The notes under the pieces: model-generated | Told to the model about the DNA's origin: nothing | Database searches by the model: none | Seen by the model: the letters and a program-made list of their open reading frames with translations, nothing else | Assembly: GCA_011364965.1 (NCBI GenBank) | Contig: RDOB01000001.1 | Coordinates: 188,017-252,016, forward strand | DNA: 64,000 bases | Source: Candidatus Heimdallarchaeota archaeon | Lineage (GTDB): Archaea; Asgardarchaeota; Heimdallarchaeia; Hodarchaeales; Hodarchaeaceae | Direction: 5' to 3' | Shown: positions 23,840 through 33,319 of the stretch, one piece after another | Layout of the letters: each line of letters opens with the position of its first letter | Position numbering within the stretch: position 1 is the first letter of the stretch | Position numbers and translations under genes: made by a program

Positions 23840-24847
23840 TTATTGAGACTCATTAGACTTAGAACCTAGGTTTTCTGGAACTGTGAACTCAAATGGAGGT
23901 TTTGTAGTTACAATTACTCCCTTTTCCTCGGTTATTATGAATGTGTGCTCATGCTGAGCAACATAACTTCCTTTTTCATCAGCTAAAGGAGGATAAGCTA
24001 TCGCGCCGCCTCCATTTAGTAGCTGACGAAGTGTAAACCGAACTCGTGATTGATTGAATCCGTCAAATGATGTAAGATGTCTTTCAGCAAAAGGTAAAGA
24101 TTTGTATCTTTGGTATGTTGTAGAGTAGATTTTCCTAGATACTGGATTTCGGATTGCAATCCGCCTCGGAAGTAGCATATAGATGAATTTAGACCCAGAT
24201 ACTTCATGGACGCTGCCTGTTCCTGTAGAAGCGAATGTTTCCAACGCAAAAGCCTCTCCCACCTGCAAATCACCCTCAGCGGGATCATATGGGACACTTA
24301 TGTTCGGTAAACGCTTATCTCCATGTAATTCGTACCTACCAAGCTTATGTCCAGTTAACTCTCGTATTGGTCTATAATCATAACTAAGAATGGTTTCTTC
24401 GATTTGTTTTCCTATAACAGATGGGAGTGTACCTGCTTGTATGATCTCCATTCCAGAACGGAATCCCTCTTCCGCAGCTTTGACCAGGTTCTTATAGGTA
24501 TTAGAGAGAGGGATGGATACAGCTGTGTCTGCAATGTATCCATTTACATGAACACCAATATCCAATTTTACTATACCATCGTTTGGTATAACGCTTTGAT
24601 CTCCATATGGACTTGAATAATGAGCAGCAATATTATCAATCGAGACATTTGTAGGAAAACCTAAACCATCGGCCCCTTTTTCCAAAATCAGATTCTCTGC
24701 TGTTTCGCACACATTAATAATTGGGATATTGGGCTTAATCATTGATTTTACTTCATCCAAAACTTCGTATGCAATCTTGCCAGCCTTCTGATAGTAATAA
24801 ATCTTTTCCTCTTCTGTTATTCCCTCTTCAGATGTCCAATCACTCAC
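23840..24847 (-). CDS. map: Methionine aminopeptidase, type 2
   Basis: This cytosolic metalloprotease removes the initiator methionine from new proteins. The pita-bread fold ligands are visible: VKLDIGVHVNGYIADTA carries the two Asp, GHKLGRYELHG the His, and FALETFAS and HEHTF the further acidic and His ligands. The type 2 insertion is present. The frame opens at GTG 24856, but that codon is inside an AGGTGA ribosome binding site; the GTG at 24847 follows it by 5 bases and gives 335 residues, so I prefer it. That is longer than the roughly 295 residues common in archaea. Confidence 0.92.
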   Translation of the reverse strand: MSDWTSEEGITEEEKIYYYQKAGKIAYEVLDEVKSMIKPNIPIINVCETAENLILEKGADGLGFPTNVSIDNIAAHYSSPYGDQSVIPNDGIVKLDIGVHVNGYIADTAVSIPLSNTYKNLVKAAEEGFRSGMEIIQAGTLPSVIGKQIEETILSYDYRPIRELTGHKLGRYELHGDKRLPNISVPYDPAEGDLQVGEAFALETFASTGTGSVHEVSGSKFIYMLLPRRIAIRNPVSRKIYSTTYQRYKSLPFAERHLTSFDGFNQSRVRFTLRQLLNGGGAIAYPPLADEKGSYVAQHEHTFIITEEKGVIVTTKPPFEFTVPENLGSKSNESQ

Positions 24848-25005
24848 GAGATTCACCTAAATCCATTTTAAATATATAAATACAACTAATTAGTTTCATT
24901 AGAAAATTTTTTTTATCCTAGACTTTTTTATTAATCTTAACTTGATCCTTAATTCGGAAATCCTACAAACAATTTTTAATGATATGAGTTTCAGAGGTTC
25001 ACCAC

Positions 25006-26271
25006 TTGAACAATGAAAATATAGTATTAGAACTTGAAGAATTATTAAAAAGGCAATATATTCTATCATCAGAGAGAGCAGTTGAATTTATTAACTTTTG
25101 TGACCTTTTGGGAGAGAAAATTCATTCTATCGATGAAGAAAAAAAAGATTTTTATCTTTATATTATTCAACATCTTCGGTTATTCTTTAATTCGGAATTT
25201 ATGTACCATAGCAATTTAGTTGAAAAAGCACTTAAATCTTACCAGAAAATGAAGGAAAATTTGTCCATTACACAAACGGAATTCCCTGATCTTTATGCAA
25301 CTTGGCAATATGATATTGATCGATTAATATACAGGACTGAGGCGCGAATCCAAGAGCTTAAAGCACAATTCGCAGTAATTCAAGAGGATTATATCCAAGC
25401 TGATGTTTTATTTGTTGAAACTCTAAATAGATATAATGTTGAATTAGAATTTGAACAAAAAAATGAAGACTACGAACACTACTTTGACTCATTGGCACAT
25501 ATTTTCTATAATACTGGATTACTCTATAGAATACGAGGAAAAACAACAAAAAATCAAGCTGATTTATACCAAGCTTTGAAAAATTTGAGGAAAGCGGAAT
25601 TTCTTGGTAAAACAGGATTTTCAGCATTAATTGACGAAATTAAAGAGGAAAAGTTTTCATTTACTCAGATAAAACTAGAAAATCAAGCAGATACTTTTTT
25701 TACGAAAGGATTAACTGAATCAGAAATGGAGAATTATAATATAGCTAAGAACATGTATCAGAAATCTGCTCAAATTTATCGATCCTTAAATCATCTAAAA
25801 CCTGCGTTTGAATATGAACTTCAAGAACAGATCCAAATTTCCTCATATTATGAAGCTACGGCAAAGAATTATATGATTCAAGACATGAATGAAGAAGCGG
25901 CAAAACAATTCTCTAACGCAAGTCAAATTCTACAGCAATTGCTAACGAAACTCAATAATGAAGTTTTATCACTACAATTTGCTCCACAAATTAAATATTT
26001 TGATGCTATGGAATTATTTTGCCAGGCAGTTACAGAATATGACAAATTAGATACAAAAGCTGCAGAACATTTCGATTTGGCCCAAAAAATGTTAAATAGG
26101 GCTAAACTGGAATCAGATGAGCAGAATAATCAACCTCTTGCAAAAAGCTGTACTGATGCATTGGCTAGATTGAACTCTTATCAAGAGATTGTTGAGCTTA
26201 TGCTTTCACCGTCTCAAATTGATAGAGAAGAGACTTTAGATGAATTTAAGGAAAATCTAGAAGAAGAATAA
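25006..26271 (+). CDS. Helical-repeat (TPR-like) protein
   Basis: The 421 residues are almost all alpha-helix, with helix pairs such as ENYNIAKNMYQKSAQIYRSL and EEAAKQFSNASQILQQL that look like tetratricopeptide repeats. No membrane helix or catalytic motif is visible and the C-terminus is acidic. The frame begins at TTG 25006. It ends just before a convergent small gene at 26283. It is probably a scaffold protein; the partner is unknown. Confidence 0.6.
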   Translation: MNNENIVLELEELLKRQYILSSERAVEFINFCDLLGEKIHSIDEEKKDFYLYIIQHLRLFFNSEFMYHSNLVEKALKSYQKMKENLSITQTEFPDLYATWQYDIDRLIYRTEARIQELKAQFAVIQEDYIQADVLFVETLNRYNVELEFEQKNEDYEHYFDSLAHIFYNTGLLYRIRGKTTKNQADLYQALKNLRKAEFLGKTGFSALIDEIKEEKFSFTQIKLENQADTFFTKGLTESEMENYNIAKNMYQKSAQIYRSLNHLKPAFEYELQEQIQISSYYEATAKNYMIQDMNEEAAKQFSNASQILQQLLTKLNNEVLSLQFAPQIKYFDAMELFCQAVTEYDKLDTKAAEHFDLAQKMLNRAKLESDEQNNQPLAKSCTDALARLNSYQEIVELMLSPSQIDREETLDEFKENLEEE

Positions 26272-26282
26272 GCTTTATTTCC

Positions 26283-26606
26283 TTATTCGCTAGATAGTTG
26301 TAATTGTTCTAGGATTACATAAGCCTCAAGCAATGATATGCCCAGGTCTTGAGCTAATTCCTCTGGAGCGATATTTGGATTCGAAGGAAGTATTTTTTGA
26401 CGGGTCCAAGCAAGATTTGAAGCAAAACCAGGTATCCGCGTCATAAGAGGATCAAGTAACTCAATTATTTGTTCTTTTGATAATTGATTCAGTATTGGAG
26501 CAGATCCACTTCGATTGATAATTTTAGGGAGCTTTTTCACGTCTCTTGAACTTTTTCCTTCACTATTTGCTTTTTTTTGTGATAAGAAATGATTCAAGTC
26601 TGACAT
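26283..26606 (-). CDS. Small protein with possible helix-turn-helix
   Basis: The 107 residues start with a polar, probably disordered 45-residue region, then a helical part. Residues 78-104 (APEELAQDLGISLLEAYVIL) have the spacing of a helix-turn-helix with LGIS at the turn. DNA binding is therefore possible but not shown. I know no named family. It is convergent with the helical-repeat gene. Confidence 0.5.
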   Translation of the reverse strand: MSDLNHFLSQKKANSEGKSSRDVKKLPKIINRSGSAPILNQLSKEQIIELLDPLMTRIPGFASNLAWTRQKILPSNPNIAPEELAQDLGISLLEAYVILEQLQLSSE

Positions 26607-27084
26607 CTTTTCTCTTAACCTGGTATAAGCTGGGATCTGAATTATAAAACTTTATGTATATGATAATTTTTGTCCAATAAAGGCAATTTAATATTTAAGT
26701 CCTCGGTTTGGACGCTGATAACTCCTTGAGTTCTCTCGGGCTAAGGGAAGCATGATTTATACTTTTTCGAGATACTTATTGAGGGGATACAAATAATATG
26801 AACTCATTATAAAAACCGTGAATGAATTCCATGGTTAGATCCATTCAATAGATCTGTAGTTAGTGGACATAGATTTGTAGAGGCAAATGAAACTCCATAA
26901 GATTAGCAAAACATTTTCTTTTGTAAAAAAAGGAAGAAATTGTCCTTTCAAGCACAAAAGAGGTTACCATGTGAACATCTAGCCTTAAAAAATTTAACTT
27001 ACCATTTTAATAGTAATATTTTTATATATAGAGGCAGATCCCCTTTTTCCGACCAAAAAAACTATTAGAGGTTTATACAACAAA
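26607..27084. other. Gene-free interval with possible small RNA and aIF1 promoter
   Basis: No protein gene is evident. The first part holds a GC-rich, hairpin-forming patch described separately. Near the aIF1 gene, TTTTTATATATAG (about 27018-27030) is a good TATA box. It places the transcript start about 30 bases before the ATG, and GAGGT at 27068-27072 is the likely ribosome binding site. Confidence 0.55.
26697..26767 (+). ncRNA. Candidate small structured RNA
   Basis: In an AT-rich interval, about 55 bases are clearly GC-richer. They form three consecutive small hairpins: GTCC/GGAC (26699-26713), AACTC/GAGTT (26720-26732) and GCT/AGC (26740-26751). A TATA-like AATTTAATATTTAA lies just upstream and a T run (26763-26767) follows. 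No ORF or tRNA fold fits on either strand. The strand is uncertain; the plus strand is chosen from the T run. Confidence 0.3.
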
Positions 27085-27396
27085 ATGGGTGAAACTTGCC
27101 GTACTTGCGGATTGCCACTAGAATTATGCGCATGCGAAGATATTTCTCGAGAAGAAACCACTTCAATCCGAGTTTTTATCGAAAAACGTAAATGGGGTCG
27201 GGAAGTAACAATTATCGATGGATTAAGCAAGGATATTGATCTAAAAAGTCTTGCTAAACATCTTAAAAAGAGTTTAGCTACTGGCGGGACTTTAAAAGAA
27301 GGAAGAATTGAGCTTCAGGGAAATTTTATGCGCCTAGTTGCTCCTATCTTAATAAATGAGGGTTTTCCAGAATCCTCTATTGAGCTTCGTGAATAA
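27085..27396 (+). CDS. Translation initiation factor aIF1 (SUI1)
   Basis: aIF1 binds the small ribosomal subunit and helps select the start codon. The 103-residue protein has the archaeal N-terminal CRTCGLPLELCAC cysteine motif, then the SUI1 fold with KWGREVTIIDGLSKDIDLKSLAKHLKKSLATGGTL, split here only by normal loops, and the closing ELQGN stretch. A TATA box and a GAGGT ribosome binding site lie upstream. It converges on rpo12 across a hairpin terminator. Confidence 0.93.
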   Translation: MGETCRTCGLPLELCACEDISREETTSIRVFIEKRKWGREVTIIDGLSKDIDLKSLAKHLKKSLATGGTLKEGRIELQGNFMRLVAPILINEGFPESSIELRE

Positions 27397-27423
27397 ACCG
27401 CAACTTCAATCTGTTTACATATC

Positions 27424-27461
27424 GCATTTATCAGATAGATAAATGCTACCATCTTTTTTTT
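27424..27461. terminator. Hairpin plus T tract between aIF1 and rpo12
   Basis: GCATTTATC (27424-27432) and GATAAATGC (27438-27446) form a perfect 9-bp stem with a 5-base loop. A run of T follows from about 27453. It lies between two convergent genes and reads as a terminator for the plus strand. Archaeal termination mainly needs the T tract; the hairpin is an extra feature. Confidence 0.6.
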
Positions 27462-27547
27462 TGGTAAATGGGGATGTAACAATGAATGTAAACTTTTAAG
27501 ATTCCAGAGTCTATTAAGAATGCGTTTCTACTTCGTAAAGCTAAAAA

Positions 27548-27694
27548 CTAGTCCGTTTGCAACCTTTTGATAATTGGAGGTCGCTTTTTCAAAAGAATTC
27601 GATGACCACAGATAATGCATCTGATACCCGGTAGGGTTTCTAACTCTGCTGGATCAATTTCTTGATGGCACTTTTGACATAAATAGGTAGTCAT
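27548..27694 (-). CDS. rpo12: RNA polymerase subunit Rpo12 (subunit P)
   Basis: This 48-residue zinc-ribbon protein is a small subunit of archaeal RNA polymerase, matching eukaryotic RPABC4. It starts MTTYLCQKCHQEID and continues with GIRCIICGHRILLKKRPP. The C6-x2-C9 and C26-x2-C29 pairs bind zinc, and CGHRIL-x-KxRP is the family signature. It ends the minus-strand series cobA, mutase large chain and mutase B12 chain, 43 bases behind the last. Joint transcription is possible. Confidence 0.93.
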   Translation of the reverse strand: MTTYLCQKCHQEIDPAELETLPGIRCIICGHRILLKKRPPIIKRLQTD

Positions 27695-27737
27695 TTTCTC
27701 ATCCTACGTTCTAAAATTTGTGAGGAGGATAACTCAC

Positions 27738-28142
27738 TCAGATCGGTCGCTTGAGGTTTTGTTTGATATAATTTACGATCTCATCTGTATCTGTCCCTGG
27801 ACCAAAAATCCCTTCTATTCCGATCGCACTCAAACTTTCATAATCCTGATCTGGGATAATTCCACCTGCAATAATCAATGTATCCTCAAACATATCTTTT
27901 TCTTTTAACAGCTCAACAATTCGCGGAAACAAGGCCATATGAGACCCACTTAAGCTTGATAAGCCAATCACATCAGCATCCTCCTGTAAAGCCGCTTCAA
28001 CAATCTGCTCGGGGCTTTTATGGAGCCCTGTGTAAATCACTTCCATACCCGCATCTCGCAGTGCTCTCGCAACAACCTTTACACCACGATCATGACCATC
28101 AAGGCCTGGTTTTGCTAATAATACTCTAATTTTTGGTCCCAT
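27738..28142 (-). CDS. mcmA2: Methylmalonyl-CoA mutase, B12-binding chain
   Basis: This chain holds adenosylcobalamin for the interconversion of methylmalonyl-CoA and succinyl-CoA. At 134 residues it is the separate C-terminal subunit usual in archaea. The cobalamin motif D15-G-H17-D-R-G is intact, where His17 is the lower cobalt ligand. It is followed by GLSSLSGSH and AGGIIPDQD. It lies 15 bases behind the catalytic chain. Confidence 0.94.
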   Translation of the reverse strand: MGPKIRVLLAKPGLDGHDRGVKVVARALRDAGMEVIYTGLHKSPEQIVEAALQEDADVIGLSSLSGSHMALFPRIVELLKEKDMFEDTLIIAGGIIPDQDYESLSAIGIEGIFGPGTDTDEIVNYIKQNLKRPI

Positions 28143-28157
28143 TTCATCACATTCCTA

Positions 28158-29837
28158 TTAAAATAATTGATCACCTTTCCATTCCCCAAAAACTTCTCGT
28201 AATACATCGCAAATCTCGCCAATTGAGGCATACAACTTCACTGCTTCTATAATTGGAGGCATCAAATTATCTGTTCCCTCTGCAGCTTTTTTAATTTTAT
28301 CCAAAGCAGATTTTACTGCAACATTATCTCTTTCTTCTTTTACCTGATTCAAACGTCTGATCTGACGATCTGCAACTTCATCACTAATATAAAGAATTGG
28401 GATTTCTATCTTCTCATCCTTTTGAAAATCATTGACACCTACTATTATACGCTCTTTTTCTTCAATTTCTTTTTGGTACCGATAAGCTGCATTAGAAATT
28501 TCAGTTTGAAAGAATCCTTTTTCAATTGCAGGTATCACTCCACCAAGCTGCTCGATTTTGTGGAAATATTCCTCCGCTTCTTTTTCCATTTCGGAGGTTA
28601 ACCTTTCAATAAAGTAACTCCCACCCAAAGGGTCGATTGTATTTGTAACTCCACTTTCGTGAGCAAGTAATTGCTGAGTTCGGAGAGCAATTTCCACTGC
28701 CTCCTCGCTTGGCAACGCTAGTGCTTCATCTAACGAATTTGTATGAAGTGATTGAGTACCTCCCAATACAGCAGCTAGAGCTTGAATAGTTGTCCTAACA
28801 ACATTTAAGTATGGTTGCTGTGCAGTTAAAGAGCAACCAGCTGTTTGTGTATGAAACCTTAGCCATAAAGATTGTTGATTTTTGGGATTGTATTGCTTAA
28901 TAAACTTTGCCCAGATTCGTCGAGCTGCACGATATTTGCAGATTTCCTCGAAAAAATCGTTATGTGAATTAAAGAAAAAGGAGAGACGAGGAGCAAATTC
29001 ATCAATGTCCATTCCTGCCTCAACTGCCCATCTGACATATTCCATTCCATCAGCTAGTGTAAAAGCAAGCTCTTGTGCAGCAGTGGACCCAGCTTCGCGA
29101 ATGTGATATCCAGAAATTGAAATTGTATTCCATCTCGGGACATGTGTTGAACAATATTTCATAATATCCACAATAATGCGCATAGAAGGAGTAGGAGGGA
29201 AAATATACGATTTTTGAGCAATATATTCCTTTAAAATATCATTTTGAATAGTTCCTCCAATTTTGTCGGAACTTACTCCTTGTTTTTCAGCTACAGTAAT
29301 ATACATTGCTAGAAGAATAGCAGCAGGAGCGTTGATTGTCATTGAAGTTGTGACTTTATCTAATGGGATACCATCAAATAATATTTCCATGTCTTTAAGT
29401 GTATCAATTGCTACTCCCAGTTTCCCCACTTCACCTAAAGACATAAGATGGGTTGATTCACGCCCATATATTGTAGGAAGGTGAAACGCAACACTTAAAC
29501 CAGTCATCCCGTTTTCTAGTAGAAATTTAAATCTTTGATTGGTCTCCTCCGCACTTCCAAATCCAGCAAATTGCCGCATCGTCCATAACCGCCCACGATA
29601 CATCGATTGCTGAACTCCCCGAGTGAAGGGATATCGACCTGGATAACCGAGATCCTCTTGATACGACCAGTCTTCTGGAATATCGGTTGGGTCATATAGA
29701 TTTTGAATCTCCTTGCTTGATGTAGTCATGAATTTCTTTAATCGCTCAGGATGCCTATTTACTCTTTGGTTATAAGATGATTCCCATTTTTCTCTTAATT
29801 CTTCGATATTTACCAATTTTATTGACTCTTTAGTCAT
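28158..29837 (-). CDS. mcmA1: Methylmalonyl-CoA mutase, catalytic chain
   Basis: The 559-residue TIM-barrel chain binds the acyl-CoA substrate and pairs with the B12 chain encoded next. Typical stretches are [21 protein letters not shown] near the N-terminus, [10 protein letters not shown], and later [20 protein letters not shown] and [16 protein letters not shown], each intact. The enzyme connects propionyl-CoA and branched-chain catabolism, or their synthesis, with the citric acid cycle. The cobalamin adenosyltransferase gene lies directly upstream. No epimerase or MeaB-type GTPase gene is in view. Confidence 0.94.
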   Translation of the reverse strand: MTKESIKLVNIEELREKWESSYNQRVNRHPERLKKFMTTSSKEIQNLYDPTDIPEDWSYQEDLGYPGRYPFTRGVQQSMYRGRLWTMRQFAGFGSAEETNQRFKFLLENGMTGLSVAFHLPTIYGRESTHLMSLGEVGKLGVAIDTLKDMEILFDGIPLDKVTTSMTINAPAAILLAMYITVAEKQGVSSDKIGGTIQNDILKEYIAQKSYIFPPTPSMRIIVDIMKYCSTHVPRWNTISISGYHIREAGSTAAQELAFTLADGMEYVRWAVEAGMDIDEFAPRLSFFFNSHNDFFEEICKYRAARRIWAKFIKQYNPKNQQSLWLRFHTQTAGCSLTAQQPYLNVVRTTIQALAAVLGGTQSLHTNSLDEALALPSEEAVEIALRTQQLLAHESGVTNTIDPLGGSYFIERLTSEMEKEAEEYFHKIEQLGGVIPAIEKGFFQTEISNAAYRYQKEIEEKERIIVGVNDFQKDEKIEIPILYISDEVADRQIRRLNQVKEERDNVAVKSALDKIKKAAEGTDNLMPPIIEAVKLYASIGEICDVLREVFGEWKGDQLF

Positions 29838-29869
29838 AAATCTTTACTCTCCAATCGAATTCCAAACCA

Positions 29870-30424
29870 TTAAAACTCAATACCTTTCCGTGCAAGAATA
29901 CCTGATTGAAATGGATGCTTAGGAGTTGAAATTTCAGTGTAGTAATCAGCAAGTTCGATTAGTGCTGGTGAAGCATAACGGCCAGTCAATAATACTTCAA
30001 GTTTCTTAGGTTTTTGTTGGAGGAAGGAAAGGACTTCCTCTTCAGAAATCAATCCAAAATTAAGAGCAACGTTGATCTCATCTAAAACAAGGATATCCCA
30101 ATCTTCTTCTGACATTACCTTTCTAGCATAAGCCAAGGCAGCTCTAGCTTCTTGAAAATCAATATCTTTAGGATTATTTTTATCAACAAATTCAGGAGTG
30201 CCAAATTGAATGATAGAAATTAAAGGGATTTGGTTAATACTGACCAGTTCACCATAATCCCAACCTTTCTTCATAAATTGAATGATCAAAGTTCTGAAAC
30301 CATGCCCTGATGCTCTCAGAGCTAATCCAAGTGCTGAAGTGGTTTTTCCTTTGCCATTGCCCGATATAACATGTATTAAACCGTGATTAGATTTTCCATC
30401 TTTATGATTGAGTGTCTTGGTCAT
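29870..30424 (-). CDS. cobA: Cob(I)alamin adenosyltransferase (CobA/BtuR type)
   Basis: The enzyme transfers adenosyl from ATP to cobalamin. The P-loop variant GNGKGKTTSALGLALRASGH, the following LIIQFMKKGW with YGEL, and LDEINVALNFGL identify the CobA/BtuR family. I start it at ATG 30424 (MTKTLNHK, 184 residues); the frame is open seven codons further to 30445. The mutase chains follow 32 bases downstream, so cofactor and enzyme are made together. Confidence 0.92.
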   Translation of the reverse strand: MTKTLNHKDGKSNHGLIHVISGNGKGKTTSALGLALRASGHGFRTLIIQFMKKGWDYGELVSINQIPLISIIQFGTPEFVDKNNPKDIDFQEARAALAYARKVMSEEDWDILVLDEINVALNFGLISEEEVLSFLQQKPKKLEVLLTGRYASPALIELADYYTEISTPKHPFQSGILARKGIEF

Positions 30425-30518
30425 TTTAATCCCAATCCAAACCAATTAAATCGAAAATTAAAATTAAGTAAAGAAGTTTATGAGGAAGACCCCCTGTGCT
30501 AGTTAGTAAACAAAAACC

Positions 30519-30529
30519 ATATAAAAATA
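30519..30529 (+). promoter_or_regulatory. TATA box of tRNA-His
   Basis: ATATAAAAATA lies 27-37 bases before the mature 5' end of the tRNA-His gene, the normal archaeal TATA distance. No BRE was separately defined. Confidence 0.6.
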
Positions 30530-30555
30530 GCATTTGTCTTTTAAATTGAAGCTCA

Positions 30556-30656
30556 GGCCGGTGTAGGATAAATTCAGACCCAATAAGAGCTGAAATCAAA
30601 CGGTAGTCTCGGCGGTTGTGGCCCGCCATGTCGGGGTTCGATTCCCCGCTCCGGCC
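30556..30656 (+). tRNA. tRNA-His(GTG) with a 28-nt intron in the D loop
   Basis: GCCGGTG and CTCCGGC form the acceptor (one T6-T67 mismatch). G at 30556 is the histidine-specific G-1, facing C73 at 30656. The anticodon arm GGCGG-TTGTGGC-CCGCC gives GTG, and the T arm is CGGGG-TTCGATT-CCCCG. The D stem GGAT/GTCT encloses 36 bases instead of about 8. Removing 28 bases leaves the normal loop AAACGGTA. The removed part contains a TTCAG/CTGAA hairpin. The boundary is uncertain by up to 3 bases because both sides begin AAA. Confidence 0.85.
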
Positions 30657-30801
30657 CTCCATAAAAACCCCGCTTTTTGTATCAGTAACTCCCTTTTTTT
30701 CTAATTTAACAAAATGTCAAGATGTAATTTCCAAGAACTTTAGTTGTAAGGAAAAATGATTAGCCAGAAAGCTTATTCGATGATCCTCGAACTTCATATT
30801 T

Positions 30802-31809
30802 ATGAGTGAATTGGGTTCCAAACTAGGTTTTATCCTAAGTTATGACTATTTACCACCTTCTCTATGTCATGATTTACTTGCACTTCTAGATAACAGTTCA
30901 TTTACTCATGTATTCGTCCCAGAGTTATGGGGATATGACGCATTTACCCAACTAGCAACCATGGCTACTCATTCAAAAAACTTAAACTTTGCTACTGGAA
31001 TCGTTAACTTATTCTCTCGAACTCCTGCAACCTTAGCGCAAACTGCAGCTAGCTTAAGTCATCTTACCGAAGGAAGGTTTATTCTTGGTTTAGGATTAAG
31101 TGGTCCAATTGTGATACGAGATTGGCATGGTATGGATTACTACAAATTCTCTCCATTGCAACGAACACGCGAATACCTTGAAGTATTACGCTTAATATTT
31201 AGTGGAGAAAGGGTAAATTATTCAGGAAAAGTCTTTTCTCTAAGGAATTTTAAATTATTCAACGTTGAATCTCCTATTAATATTCCATTATTCTTAGCAG
31301 CATTAGGACCTAAGAATATTAAATTAGCAGGAGAATTAGCTGATGGTTGGATGCCTGTTTGGGCTCCTTTCTCTGAATTGCCCACTCTAAAATCTAAATT
31401 AGAAGAAGGGATGAGACTCCGAGATTCTAGACTTCCTTTATCTCTTGATATTGCCCCATATCTGATAACATGCGCATCTACTTCAGAAAAGGCGAAAAAA
31501 CTAGTTTCAAAGCATATAGCTTATTATGTTGGAGGAATGGGAACGTTTTACTATGAATTTGTTAAACGATTAGGGTATGCACACGAAGCTAATAAAATAA
31601 AAATCGCTTGGAATAACAACCAAAGAGAATTAGCTGCTCAATGTGTTTCGGAGCCCATGTTGAATGATATCGCTGTATTAGGTACACAAGAATATATTAA
31701 AGAACGATATCAGGAGATCTACAAAGCAGGAGTCAGTTTACCTATTGTAATGCTTCCATATAGGTGTCCATCTGAACTCGCAATGGAGACGATTGGAGCT
31801 TTTTGCTAA
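30802..31809 (+). CDS. LLM-class (luciferase-like, F420-type) oxidoreductase
   Basis: The 335-residue TIM-barrel protein fits the bacterial luciferase-like superfamily, whose archaeal members mostly use F420 (for example Mer and F420-dependent dehydrogenases). Visible markers are TVLLF-like strands, the SHLTEGRFILGLGLSG segment, REYLEVLRLIFSGERVNYSG and LFLAALGPKNIKLAGELADGW. The substrate cannot be told from sequence. CofE in the same window supports F420 use. It stands alone after the tRNA. Confidence 0.82.
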   Translation: MSELGSKLGFILSYDYLPPSLCHDLLALLDNSSFTHVFVPELWGYDAFTQLATMATHSKNLNFATGIVNLFSRTPATLAQTAASLSHLTEGRFILGLGLSGPIVIRDWHGMDYYKFSPLQRTREYLEVLRLIFSGERVNYSGKVFSLRNFKLFNVESPINIPLFLAALGPKNIKLAGELADGWMPVWAPFSELPTLKSKLEEGMRLRDSRLPLSLDIAPYLITCASTSEKAKKLVSKHIAYYVGGMGTFYYEFVKRLGYAHEANKIKIAWNNNQRELAAQCVSEPMLNDIAVLGTQEYIKERYQEIYKAGVSLPIVMLPYRCPSELAMETIGAFC

Positions 31810-31823
31810 ACGATTATAATTCT

Positions 31824-32957
31824 TTATTTGTCCATCAATGCTATTACAACAGGAGGATCATCAGGAGTAATACTAATGAGATTACGACTAACAAGATCTT
31901 CTAGCATTTGCCTTAATTTTCGTGGATGAGCACCAACTGACATTGCAAGTGTAGGAAGATCTAATGACCCTCCAAGGTTCAGTAATATTAGAATTGATGC
32001 ATATAGAGGGTGAGACGATAGCAACCTTTGTGTATAATCTAAGAGAAGATTTCGCTCAAAAGTTTCTTGAGAAACTTTCTGCAATTTTTCTTTAAGCTCT
32101 AAGTTCTCATCCTCAGACATAATTAAGGATTCTTCTAGTCTATTTACCGTTGTTTTATGTTGTTTTTCGGTTTTTACACTTCGATCCATTTCATTTTGGA
32201 GTCGAACTCTCATTTCCTCTAATTCAAGATCGTATTCTTGTCTTATCTGTTTCATCCTTGATTGGACACTCTCTTCAACCATTCGTGCGTAATAATCTTC
32301 TTGAAGTTTATATGTCTCTGCAACAGAATTTAAAGCATCTTGAACATCTTTTTCTTGGAGCTTATGATCTCTTTTTAAGCTCTCAATTACCGCATCCTTC
32401 CCAGCAAGCTCTGTTGAAAGCTCTTCAACTTGTTTTTGCAAAAGCTCGAGTTGTTCATGAGTATTTTGAAGCTGCTGATGAGATTTTTTTAATTCCATTT
32501 CGAGATTAGCTATCTGATCTTCGCTTGTTTCTAGACGTTTTTTATTTTCCTCCCGTGCGTGTTCCAACTCTGAAATTTGGGAATTTTTATCCTTAATCTG
32601 ATTACGAAGCTTTTGAAGCTCTTCCTCAAATTGCTTCATTTGGTTTTCATCAGGTGCAACAACTTCCTGAATAAATCGTGTTTCCCCTGTAATTATTTCA
32701 CGGATCCTACCTAGGGATTTTATCGTAATGCGAGTTAGTTCACTATCTACTATACGAGCAGTCTCTTTTCGAAGGTACTTAATAAAATCGTCAAGGTCAC
32801 GATACGTGAAATGAGGTGTTCCTTGAGAAGTAAGTCGACTTTTACTTCCTGAGATAGCAACTCCTATTTCTTGCTGTGCAACCTCACGATCCTTTGCTAT
32901 CTCATTGATAAACTCCAAACCGTATTCTTTTACTGTCTTTAAGTTCTGCGAAGGCAT
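31824..32957 (-). CDS. Long coiled-coil protein with C-terminal winged-helix-like domain
   Basis: Residues about 100-300 of 377 form a continuous heptad-rich coiled coil (for example QLQNTHEQLELLQKQVEEL). The last 70 residues (LLDYTQRLLSSHPLYASILI, then SVGAHPRKLRQMLEDLVSRNLI) look like a winged helix. The N-terminal 80 residues are mixed. Such a plan suits a DNA- or complex-tethering scaffold. No named family is recognised and no nearby gene reveals the partner. Confidence 0.6.
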   Translation of the reverse strand: MPSQNLKTVKEYGLEFINEIAKDREVAQQEIGVAISGSKSRLTSQGTPHFTYRDLDDFIKYLRKETARIVDSELTRITIKSLGRIREIITGETRFIQEVVAPDENQMKQFEEELQKLRNQIKDKNSQISELEHAREENKKRLETSEDQIANLEMELKKSHQQLQNTHEQLELLQKQVEELSTELAGKDAVIESLKRDHKLQEKDVQDALNSVAETYKLQEDYYARMVEESVQSRMKQIRQEYDLELEEMRVRLQNEMDRSVKTEKQHKTTVNRLEESLIMSEDENLELKEKLQKVSQETFERNLLLDYTQRLLSSHPLYASILILLNLGGSLDLPTLAMSVGAHPRKLRQMLEDLVSRNLISITPDDPPVVIALMDK

Positions 32958-33319
32958 TAATTTCCCTCAGTTAACGAATTAAAGGATTGTTATCCAACAT
33001 TCCAATTCCAGAACCCACTACTGATACGAACAGGTCCTACGTGTTGGAAATAAAGACGAAACCTTCTCTCAGGCATCATTCGAATATATATGAAAATCCT
33101 TAATGGAATGAACAGACTAGAGAAGAAATCGGTCTTTATATACAATTAACCTCCACATTTTCCCTCACCTTTAAAGTATTTTATGATAAAGAGAACAGAT
33201 TCTAGAACCGTAATGAGATCCGAATATAATTATCAAAAGAACTTCATTAAGATCTTGACAGTAATCTATCTGAAATCACGTTTCCTCTGTTCTTGTGGGA
33301 AAAAATTAGGTGAACGCTC
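32958..33319. other. Gene-free interval before the RNase III gene
   Basis: No ORF stands out on either strand. A TATA-like CTTTATATACA lies around 33133-33143. AGGTGA at 33309-33314 is the ribosome binding site of the RNase III gene, 5 bases before its ATG. Confidence 0.4.

Noticed and set aside
30426..30662. Minus-strand 78-codon frame over the tRNA-His gene
   Set aside because: It is explained by the tRNA and the cobA leader; no protein-like composition.
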